Below, one piece after another: positions 43,813 to 52,700 of a DNA stretch of 64,000 nucleotides; position 1 is the first letter of the stretch, and each line of letters begins with the position of its first letter. Position numbers and translations under genes: made by a program. The notes beneath the pieces were generated by a model that saw only the letters and a program-made list of their open reading frames with translations, was not told the origin of the DNA and did not search any database. Origin of the DNA: Flavobacterium marginilacus (lineage in GTDB: Bacteria; Bacteroidota; Bacteroidia; Flavobacteriales; Flavobacteriaceae); contig NZ_CP113975.1 in NCBI RefSeq assembly GCF_026870155.1, forward strand, positions 2,976,001 through 3,040,000, given 5' to 3'.

Positions 43813-46800
43813 ATGAAAATCACAAACTTTTCAGTTAAGAATTATCAGTTTGCACTGATTATCTTTCTTTTGGTCGCTGTTGTAGGGATTCTTACCCTAT
43901 TCACGATGCCAAGATCAGAAGACCCCGGAACGCATCCTCCACAATATTTGATTACGGTTATTTATCCCGGAACGAGTCCGAAAGATATGGAGGAACAAGT
44001 CGTAAAACCTATCGAAAACAAAATTTACGGATTGGAAAATATCGAAAAAATACTCACAACCGTTGAAGATGGTGTAGCCGCTTTTCAGGTAAAATTCAAA
44101 TACGGAGTGGATGTTGACAATAAATATCAGGAAATCTCCACCGAAATGAATGCCCTTAAAAACAGTGAATTGCCTAAAGATATTTATATGATTAAGACGG
44201 AGAAAATTTCGTCTTCGGATGTAAAAATTCTTCAGGCTGCTTTGGTTTCAGAAAATGCATCCGACAAAAAACTGCGCGATGAAGCCGATGAACTAAAGAC
44301 AAAGATTGAAAAAATAACCAATCTCAAGGACGTAAAATACAGCGGCATTCCGGAACAGGAAATCCGTGTGGATTTGAACTTGGAAAAATTGGCACAATTA
44401 AAAATTCCATTGAACATAGTAATGGGAAGTTTACAAAGTGAAGCTGCTGATATTCCCGGCGGAAGTATCGATTTGGACACCAAAGTATTCAACGTAAAAA
44501 CAAGCGGTAAATTTAAAAATGCGGATGATGTTGCCAATACTGTCATTTATAATGCCAACGGAAAAATCATCTATATGAAAGACGTAGCCGAAGTGAGCTA
44601 CAAATCTGAAGTGGTAAATCACATTACAAGAATTAACGGACACCGATGCGTTTTGGTCACCGCCGGAATGAAGGACAATGTAAACATTAGCGATGTGCAA
44701 AAGCAATATTTACCAATTGTAGAAGAATTCTCCAAAGATTTGCCTCCTAACATTAAACTAATCAAAAACTTTGACCAAGCCGATATGGTATCAAAACGTT
44801 TGGGGCATTTAGGTTTTGATTTTGCATTGGCCATTCTTTTAGTTGTCATTACGTTGGTGCCTTTAGGTTCAAGAGCATCACTTATTGTTATGATATCCAT
44901 TCCTTTATCATTGGCTTTAGGATTAATTGCAATGAATGCTTTAGGGTATTCCTTAAACCAATTGAGCATTGTTGGGTTGGTTGTCGCTTTAGGATTATTG
45001 GTCGATGACAGTATTGTGGTTGTCGAAAATATTGAGCGTTGGCTGCGTGAAGGCCATTCAAAAATGGATGCCGTTCTAATGGGAACCAAACAAATAGGAA
45101 TTGCAGTAGTAGGATGTACGGTAACTTTGGTTATTGCCTTTTTGCCGTTGGTCTTTCTTCCCGATATGGCAGGCGAATTCATCCGCAGTTTACCAATGGC
45201 GGTTATTACAAGTGTTTTGGCTTCAATGATTGTGGCTTTGACATTGGTTCCGTTTTTGGGAAGCCGATTTTTAAAAACACACGAGCACGGTGAAGGAAAC
45301 ATTTTTCTTCAGTATTTGCAAAAGTTTCTAACAAGAGCCTACAGGGATATTATGCCAAAAGCATTGAAATTCCCAAAAATTACGATTGCTGTTTCCCTGT
45401 TTTTAAGTGTGATTGCTTTTGGATTGTTTTCGGTAACCGGATTCAAATTGTTCCCGAATTCAGAAAAACCAATGTTTCTTATCAATATTAAAATGCCGCT
45501 TCAGGCTAATATTTCGGAAAGTGACCGAGTGACAAAAATCGTAGAAAAAGAATTGAAAAACCACAAAGAAATTGTGTATTACACTTCAAATGTGGGAAAA
45601 GGAAATCCGCAGATTTATTACAATGTGCATCCACAGGACAGAAAATCCGATTTTGCCCAAGTATTTGTTCAGTTGGAAGATGAAGCTACACCTACCGAAA
45701 AGACGGCTTTAATTAAAAAATTGCGCGACAAGTTCAAAACGATGCCTTATGCCAAAGTAGAAGTAAAAGATTTTGAGCAAGGAACGCCGTTGGAAGCTAA
45801 TATCGTAGTACGAATATTTGGCGAAGACCAAGCCGTTTTGCGCAAATTATCGGCTCAGGCAGAAAGTATTTTACGAAATCAAAGAGGCACGGTGTACATC
45901 AACAATGAGTTGAATACTTATAAAACCGATGTTAAAGTAAAAATCAATAAAGAAAAAGCAAGAACATTGGGCGTACTGACAAGCGAGGTCGATAAAGTAA
46001 TCCGGCTTGCGGTAGCGGGACTAACCGTTGGTGATTACATTGATGACCGTGGCGATGCTAGGAACGTGACCATTACACTCCCAAGAGACAAGTTTTCCAA
46101 ATTGGGCGCATTAAAAAATTTATATGTAAATAACATTCAAGGAACCCCTATTGCATTGAATCAAATTGCGAGCATCACTTTTGAAACCGCACCCACAGCC
46201 ATCAACCACTTTAACAAATCACCTTTTTCAAAAGTCAGCGCTATGACAAAAGAAGGTTATCTAGCGAATGACCTGTTGGTAGATATTGTTCCAAAATTGG
46301 ATAAACTAAAAATGCCAAATGGCTATTATTACAAACTTTCGGGAGAAAAAGAATCAGAAGGCGATGCGTTGGGAGGCAATTTTCTTTCGGTAATCATATT
46401 GAGTGCTTTTTTATTCATAGCCGTTTTATTACTGCAATTTAAAACGTTCAAGGGAATTATTATCGTACTGTCTATTATTCCATTAGGCGTTCTTGGTGGT
46501 GTGTTGTTTTTGCTGGTGACAGGCAACCCAATGTCGTTAGTATCCATTATCGGTTTCATTGGACTGTCCGGAATTCAGGTGAAAAATTCACTCCTTTTGG
46601 TCGATTTCACCAATCAATTGCGACAAGAAGGAAAGTCCATTGACGAGGCGATTGCCATTGCTGGTGAAACCCGTTTTCTTCCGGTAGTACTAACATCTAT
46701 TACGGCAATCTGCGGATTGATTCCGCTGGCGGTGAATCCCAATCCTCAAATATCTCCGTTGGCGATTGTATTGATTGGCGGTTTAATAAGCTCTACCATT

Positions 46801-46878
46801 CTGGCAAGAATTGTAACCCCGGTAATGTATAAACTGATTCCTCCATCTTTGGAAAAATCTAACGAGAGCATTAACTAA
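43813..46878 (+). CDS. RND-family efflux pump (AcrB/HAE1-type)
   Basis: This 1021-residue inner-membrane pump has the RND layout: an N-terminal span, a large periplasmic loop, five spans, a second periplasmic loop and six further spans. It has GLVVALGLLVDDSIVVVENI, whose aspartates provide the proton relay, and LSIIPLGVLGGVLFLLVTG in the second half. The multidrug HAE1 type is the best fit. It is coupled to a membrane-fusion protein and TolC and controlled by TetR; the substrate is unknown. Confidence 0.95.
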   Translation: MKITNFSVKNYQFALIIFLLVAVVGILTLFTMPRSEDPGTHPPQYLITVIYPGTSPKDMEEQVVKPIENKIYGLENIEKILTTVEDGVAAFQVKFKYGVDVDNKYQEISTEMNALKNSELPKDIYMIKTEKISSSDVKILQAALVSENASDKKLRDEADELKTKIEKITNLKDVKYSGIPEQEIRVDLNLEKLAQLKIPLNIVMGSLQSEAADIPGGSIDLDTKVFNVKTSGKFKNADDVANTVIYNANGKIIYMKDVAEVSYKSEVVNHITRINGHRCVLVTAGMKDNVNISDVQKQYLPIVEEFSKDLPPNIKLIKNFDQADMVSKRLGHLGFDFALAILLVVITLVPLGSRASLIVMISIPLSLALGLIAMNALGYSLNQLSIVGLVVALGLLVDDSIVVVENIERWLREGHSKMDAVLMGTKQIGIAVVGCTVTLVIAFLPLVFLPDMAGEFIRSLPMAVITSVLASMIVALTLVPFLGSRFLKTHEHGEGNIFLQYLQKFLTRAYRDIMPKALKFPKITIAVSLFLSVIAFGLFSVTGFKLFPNSEKPMFLINIKMPLQANISESDRVTKIVEKELKNHKEIVYYTSNVGKGNPQIYYNVHPQDRKSDFAQVFVQLEDEATPTEKTALIKKLRDKFKTMPYAKVEVKDFEQGTPLEANIVVRIFGEDQAVLRKLSAQAESILRNQRGTVYINNELNTYKTDVKVKINKEKARTLGVLTSEVDKVIRLAVAGLTVGDYIDDRGDARNVTITLPRDKFSKLGALKNLYVNNIQGTPIALNQIASITFETAPTAINHFNKSPFSKVSAMTKEGYLANDLLVDIVPKLDKLKMPNGYYYKLSGEKESEGDALGGNFLSVIILSAFLFIAVLLLQFKTFKGIIIVLSIIPLGVLGGVLFLLVTGNPMSLVSIIGFIGLSGIQVKNSLLLVDFTNQLRQEGKSIDEAIAIAGETRFLPVVLTSITAICGLIPLAVNPNPQISPLAIVLIGGLISSTILARIVTPVMYKLIPPSLEKSNESIN

Positions 46879-46946
46879 ACCAAGAGTTAGACTTATAATG
46901 AGTCTCTTTCTTAAATTATATTGAGCAACATAATAAAACTAAAAAC

Positions 46947-47717
46947 ATGGAATTAAAAGATAAAAAAGTATTAATTACAGGTGCCAGTGGAGGCATCGGA
47001 TTAGAAGTAGCCAAATTGATGGCTGCAAAAAATTATACAGTAACACTTGTAGCAAGAAGCGAGAATAAATTAAATGAAGCCAAAGCGATACTTCACGGAA
47101 ATAACCACACAGTACTAGCAGCGGATTTAAACAACTCAAAGGATTTGGATAAGCTGTCTGAACACATTAAATCTGAACGTTATGATGTCCTAATTAATAA
47201 TGCAGGTGCTGGAATGTACGGGGAATTTATCAATATGCCGCTTCAGGAACAAATAAATGGTATGCACCTTAATATGGATGCATTGGTAACACTGTCTTAC
47301 GCTTTCCTGCAAAACGCAAAAAAGGGAGACAGTCTGGTAAATGTGGCTTCACTTTTAGGACATTCTTCTTTTCCGGGAGCAGCTGTTTATGCAGGAACTA
47401 AAAGCTTTGCTGCTAATTTTTCCGAATCCTTGTGGTTTGAATTTAAAAATAAAGGTATTTATGTAATGGGGTTTAATCCTGGGGCAACTAAATCAGATTT
47501 TCATTCAAATGCTGGTAAGGAAACTAATTCGTATCCCGAATTTGTATTGTCCACAGCATATGACGTAGCACAAGATTTAATTACCAGCTTGGAAAGAAGA
47601 AGTAAACCAAGAGTAATATCAGGCTGGAAAAACCGCTTAATGTTATTCAACTTCAAGTTTCTTAGCCGTGCATTGGCCGTTAAAATAATGGGGCAAATAA
47701 GTCCAGGAATGAAATAA
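46947..47717 (+). CDS. SDR-family oxidoreductase
   Basis: This 256-residue SDR has TGASGGIGLEVAKLMA, NNAGAGMYGEF and YAGTKSFAANF, a complete classical SDR set. It follows the efflux operon by 68 bases with no clear terminator, so it might be co-transcribed. The substrate is unknown. Confidence 0.9.
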   Translation: MELKDKKVLITGASGGIGLEVAKLMAAKNYTVTLVARSENKLNEAKAILHGNNHTVLAADLNNSKDLDKLSEHIKSERYDVLINNAGAGMYGEFINMPLQEQINGMHLNMDALVTLSYAFLQNAKKGDSLVNVASLLGHSSFPGAAVYAGTKSFAANFSESLWFEFKNKGIYVMGFNPGATKSDFHSNAGKETNSYPEFVLSTAYDVAQDLITSLERRSKPRVISGWKNRLMLFNFKFLSRALAVKIMGQISPGMK

Positions 47718-47731
47718 GTAATTACACCCTG

Positions 47732-47902
47732 TTTTATTTAATTGTAAACGAAGATGATGATGACAAAATGGTTTCTATAAGTAACACATACGAATTAAAA
47801 AATCATATGATAAATTCGGAGCTAATTGTTTATAAGGATGCAGGCCACGGTTCCATATTTCAAAATTATGATGAATTTGTAAAAAGCGTATTGAATTTTT
47901 GA
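47732..47902 (+). pseudogene. Alpha/beta hydrolase, C-terminal fragment
   Basis: One frame gives NEDDDDKMVSISNTYELKNH and, further on, SELIVYKDAGHGSIF and EFVKSVLNF before a stop at 47900-47902. This corresponds closely to the C-terminus of the intact hydrolase at 29015-29938 (SELIVYKDAGHGGIF, EFVKSALTF), including its catalytic Asp and His region. The N-terminal two thirds and nucleophile are gone. Confidence 0.8.
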
Positions 47903-47955
47903 ACAATAAATCAAACCAAATTATGTTTCGTTAAAACGTTTCATTATTGCCCACT

Positions 47956-47994
47956 TTTGTATCATAAAGGTTATCCCGAATTGACGGAGATTTG
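47956..47994 (+). promoter_or_regulatory. TTTG-N27 promoter of the truncated SDR gene
   Basis: CCCACTTTTGTAT is followed by 27 bases after TTTG and then GAGATTTG (47987-47994), which matches the -7 consensus except at its first base. The preceding CGTTAAAACGTTTCA aligns with the nemA promoter at 38051-38087. Position relative to the ATG (63 bases) also matches. Confidence 0.55.
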
Positions 47995-48024
47995 TCATAA
48001 TAGTAAAACAATAAAATTATTAAA

Positions 48025-48405
48025 ATGAAAAAAACAATTTTTATAACAGGAGCATCCCGTGGATTAGGCAGAATTTGGACTGAAACATTTTTAAAACGTG
48101 GCGACAATGTGGTGGCAGCGGTAAGAAATACAGAATCATTAAAGGAATTGGCCGCTGAATTTCCTAAAAATCTATTGGCTTTACAATTAGATTTTACGGA
48201 TAAAAAAGCCTCTTTTGATGCTGTTGCAAAAGCAAAAAGCCATTTTGGAGTAATCTATGTATTAATCAACAATGCTGGTTATGGACATTTTGGTGCCATA
48301 GAAGAATTGGAAGAACAGGAAATCCGTATGCAGTTTGAAACCAATGTTTTTGGATTAATTTGGGTTACACAAGCAGTTATAGAAAACATACATAAGACTT
48401 TTTAA
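48025..48405 (+). pseudogene. SDR oxidoreductase, 3'-truncated
   Basis: This 126-residue frame has the intact N-terminal half of a classical SDR, TGASRGLG and NNAGYGHFG, ending ETNVFGLIWVTQAVIENIH just before where the catalytic Ser, Tyr and Lys should be. SDRs are usually 230-300 residues, so the catalytic half has been lost. No matching remainder lies downstream. It still has a recognisable promoter and may be transcribed, but is probably inactive as a dehydrogenase. Confidence 0.8.
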
Positions 48406-48616
48406 TAGCTTATTAAAATTTTTAAAAACGAATGCCCTGATACTTTTGTATAAAATAGTCAAAAGTGAACCAAAATATAATGTTATCCAAAAAAACATAA
48501 TTCACTGATTTTCAAAAACAAACAACAATAATAATTATTCTTACAAAAAAATAATCGCTTTATTTTTTTTACAAGAAAAATATATTATTTTTACAAAAAA
48601 TTTAACAATCTTTTTT

Positions 48617-49123
48617 GTGGTAAAAACAAAAACAAACCTACTTCTCACAATCTTTATAGTATTAACAATTATTTTTAATACGTTCTCTGCTTTAAAGTTC
48701 TTTGAACAAAACAAAAAAATTGTCTATGTTGATAACCTTAAAATATTTGAAAAATTCAATATGACAATAGAAATGAAAAAAATTGGAGACAAAGAATTTA
48801 ACATTCAAAAATTACGCATAGATTCTTTGTTCTCTAAAGTTCAATCCCCTTTAATTTCAAATGATGACAAAGAATTAACAATGCAACAATTAATTCAGGC
48901 AAAAGATGAATTAGAAAAATTCAATAAAAAATTTGCTTACGAAGAATCTTCAAAAATTTGGATCAGAATTAAAAGTTATTCTTCAGAATTCGCCAAAGAA
49001 AACGGATATAACCTTATCATCGGGTCAGAAAACAAAACTAATATTTTATTTGCTGATGAAGAAATTGATGTAACTACAGATTTACTTACCTATATAAATA
49101 AAAAGTATGAAGGGCTTAAGTAG
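48617..49123 (+). CDS. OmpH/Skp-like periplasmic chaperone
   Basis: This 168-residue protein starts at GTG 48617 with an N-terminal membrane/signal segment (LLLTIFIVLTIIFNTFSALK). It has the OmpH layout: KIVYVDNLKIFEKF first strand, a long charged coiled coil (about 60-125) and the closing ENGYNLIIGSENKTNILFAD. Skp/OmpH proteins hold unfolded outer-membrane or secreted proteins in the periplasm. It overlaps the following lipoprotein gene by 17 bases and begins a plus-strand run encoding giant surface proteins, so it may be a dedicated chaperone for them. Confidence 0.8.
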   Translation: MVKTKTNLLLTIFIVLTIIFNTFSALKFFEQNKKIVYVDNLKIFEKFNMTIEMKKIGDKEFNIQKLRIDSLFSKVQSPLISNDDKELTMQQLIQAKDELEKFNKKFAYEESSKIWIRIKSYSSEFAKENGYNLIIGSENKTNILFADEEIDVTTDLLTYINKKYEGLK

Positions 49124-49712
49124 ATTTATTTTCATCACCTTATTTCTCGCTTTTTATTCTTGCAAAAACGACAATCCAACATCAAGTTCAGACGATTCTG
49201 AAATTCGTGATCGCTATTTCAACCTAGAAAAAACAGGTTGGAAATCCCGAATGTATACCCAAAAAATTGAAGACATTGGCTTTACCGCAACTGAAGTTCC
49301 TATTCAGTATTATTTATTGAAAGATTTAGGTACTCAAGACTTAAAAATGGTAGATTCTCTTTATGAAGAAAACAAAAGAGAACGTATAATAGAATTTGTT
49401 TTTCAGCAAGATGAAGAGAAAGATTTACTTGCCAAAGATTTCACAGGAATGGATTACACGGCAACGGTAAAATATATGTCTTTTGGCCTTGATAAAGACT
49501 TTTATATTGTCACTTCAAAGAAAGATACCATCGCGTGTTCAGGGGTTACTTTTGAACGCAGTTATAAAATTGCTCCTTATCAAAAAGTATTATTATTTTT
49601 CTCAGGAATAGACCCGAATGAAAAAATACAACTAGTATATAATGATTTCCTTTTTAGAAAAGGTACTCTGAAATTTAAATTTAAAGATCCCTATATTCAA
49701 ATAGCCTTATGA
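49107..49712 (+). CDS. Hypothetical lipoprotein
   Basis: This 201-residue protein begins with a lipoprotein signal, FITLFLAFYSC, with the lipidated cysteine near residue 19 and a serine/aspartate-rich linker after it. The rest, with a VFQQDEEKDLLAKDFTGMDY segment, matches nothing I recognise. It overlaps both neighbours (17 bases with the OmpH-like gene, 4 with the giant gene), so these three genes are translationally coupled. It may be an accessory or anchoring subunit of the large protein. Confidence 0.7.
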   Translation: MKGLSRFIFITLFLAFYSCKNDNPTSSSDDSEIRDRYFNLEKTGWKSRMYTQKIEDIGFTATEVPIQYYLLKDLGTQDLKMVDSLYEENKRERIIEFVFQQDEEKDLLAKDFTGMDYTATVKYMSFGLDKDFYIVTSKKDTIACSGVTFERSYKIAPYQKVLLFFSGIDPNEKIQLVYNDFLFRKGTLKFKFKDPYIQIAL

Positions 49713-52700
49713 TCAAGCCTCGAAAAATAAGTAAGTTTAAAAAAATAACCGCTATTTATTTAGCCATGATGATTTTATTGGAAACCTTTCAGCCAATGCA
49801 GATCTATGCATTAACAGGAGGACCATCTCAACCTGAGTTTGAAGCTTTCACTCCTATTGGCACCTCAGACATGGTAGATCTGGCAAGCGGCGATTTTAAT
49901 TACAATATTCCAATAATGGATGTTGGCGGCTATCCTATAAATTTAGCATATAACTCTGGCGTCACAATGGATCAGGAAGCATCATGGGTAGGTCTTGGCT
50001 GGAACTTAGATGTAGGACAGATAAACAGACAAGTACGAGGTCTTCCAGATGATTTTAATGGAGATGAAATGCTTTATGAAAACAACTTGAAACCTAATGT
50101 TACTATTGGAGCGAATGTCAATCTATTTGCAACAGCTTTCGCTATTAAAGAAGGTGGCACACCTAAAACATTAAATGTAAAACCTAGTATCGGATTAGGG
50201 ATTAAATATAATAATTATGATGGTATTGGAGTTACTCCAAGTTTTGGTCTTAGTTACGATATTGGTAATAGTCTTAGTGTTGGTATGAACATTACATCTT
50301 CTGCTTCTGAAGGAGTGTCTGTATCACCTACTGTAAGTTTTTCAGATAAAATAAAGAGGAATAATTGCACAGATACTTATTTAGGATTAAATCTGGGAGT
50401 AAATTATAATAGTAGAAAAGGAGTTGAAAGTATGACAATGTCGTCATCTTTATCTGAAGTAAATGGGTATGCAAATTCAAAAGGAAAATATACAACTGAG
50501 GGTACAAATCAACTAAGCTCTAGTACAGTCTCCTTTATAAATACTTCTTTCACACCAACTAAAAGAGTTGGAATGTCTTCAAGTAATTACATGTTTAGTG
50601 TTAATGTAGAGGGAGAGCTTTGGGGACTTGAAGGAGGAGCAAAATTCTCTGGATATGTGACAAGCCAAGGCATTAAAGATTCTGAAAAAAACAAAACTGA
50701 AAAAGCATATGGTTTTGAAAACACTTATAACGCAGGAAAATCTGATATTTTAGATTTTAATAGGGAAAAAGACAGAACGTTTAATAAAAATACGACTTCA
50801 TTACCTATTACAAACAATACTTATGATCTGTATAGCATTCAGGGTCAGGGAATATCTGGAATGTATCGTCCATACAAATCTCAAGTTGGATACGTATATG
50901 ACAATGAAACTACCGATGCAAGTTCCGGAGGAAGCTTAGGTCTGGAATTTGGAGCAGGCGGTGGTGTTCATTTTGGTGTAGATGCAACAGTTACGCTAGG
51001 AAAAAGCAGTTCATTAATTTGGGAACAGTCTAATCCTGTTTTGGGCAGATTTAAAGAAAAAAAGAGTGGAAACAGACCTGATTATGAAAAAGTTTTTTTT
51101 AAAAACATTGGAGGAAATCATGTTGACCAGGAATTAAATCTTTTGAATACCAATTTAGGCGGTTACAGTCCTATAAGGCTAAATATTGAAGGAGGAAAAT
51201 TTTCAAGGAAAACCAGTCAGAATTATTATACAGATATTAATAATATACCCGTTGCTGGCAATAGTTCAATTATACGTACAAAGCGTTTATCCAGAAATCA
51301 ATCCATTCAAAAACTAACGCGTACTGAAGCTTTAAGCTATGGTTCTAGTAAAAATTATAATAATATCAGCCCATTTTCATTAAAAGGTAAACAAGATCAT
51401 CATACCTCAGAAATAAAAGTAACAAAAGAAGGTGGTGAACGCTACATTTATGGAAGGGCCGCTTACAATGTAGTAAAAAAAGAAACCACTTTTGATGTGG
51501 GGTCAACACCAAATGTAAATTACAAAGATGGTTTGGTTACTTATCAAGATGGAGACAACTCAGTTGGTAATAAACGTGAAGGAGATCAATATTTTAATCG
51601 TGTCACTACACCTGCATATGCGCATTCCTATTTATTAACTTCTGTTTTGTCATCCGATTATCAAGATTTAAAAGATGACGGTCCGACTGATGATGATTTA
51701 GGAACCTATACTAAATTTGAATACGAAAATAAAAATGCTGATAAAACTCATACTTATAAATGGCGAATTCCTTTTAAAAAAAATGCTGCGAACTATGATG
51801 AAGGTTTACGTTCAAGTAAAAAAGATAATAAAGGAAATTACATATATGGAGAAAAGGAGCTGTTATATGTTAAAAAGATAGTTACTAAAACGCATATTGC
51901 CATTTTTAACCTTTCCGAAAGAAATGATGGATATGGAGTAAAAGATGAAAATGGCGATTTAGGTGCCGATTCTAAAATGTACAAACTCGATTCAATCTCA
52001 TTGTACTCAAAACCAGAATACAATGCTAAAGGAGAAAAGGCAATCCCAATAAAAGTAGCACATTTTGAATATAATTATAATCTGTGTCAGGGTATTGACA
52101 ATAATATAAATGCGAACAAAACTACTCCTGAATTTGATGGGCAAAAGGGTAAACTTACCTTAAGTAAAGTATATTTTACATATAAAAATTCGAATATGGG
52201 AAAATTTACTCCATACGTATTTAATTATGCCCCTAAAAGTTTAGCTGAAAGCGACGGATATAAACTAACAAACGATACAAATAACAATCCTTCTTACGAC
52301 ATGAAAGCTTATGATGTTTGGGGGAGTTACAAACCATCTAATCCTGATATAGACGGCAAAACATTAGGAAATCTCCCTAATGCCGAGTATCCATTTGTAG
52401 ATCAGAGTGATCGGGCAATAGCAGATCAAAATGCTTCTGTTTGGTTATTAAAAACAATACGGCTCCCCTCAGGTGGTCAAATCGAAGTTAATTTTGAAGC
52501 AGATGATTATGCATTTGTTCAAAACAAACAAGCCATGCAAATGTTCAAAGTAGTAGGAAGCGGAGATAAAATCCCTACTAGTATTGATAATACAATTAAA
52601 AAAGCATTTCTAGGAAAATACATTTTTATAGAAATTGATAAAGATTTTGATATTAACAGCGGTGATGCTGCTAAAAACTTTGAAGATAACTATCTTAAAT

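Noticed and set aside
44619..45302. 227-codon minus-strand frame inside the RND pump gene
   Set aside because: Antisense to a well-supported pump gene, with no recognisable motifs.
48439..48483. Possible fourth TTTG-N27-TAnnTTTG promoter after the truncated SDR
   Set aside because: ACTTTTGTATAA is present, but the sequence 27 bases downstream (TATAATGT) does not match the -7 consensus and no gene starts close by.
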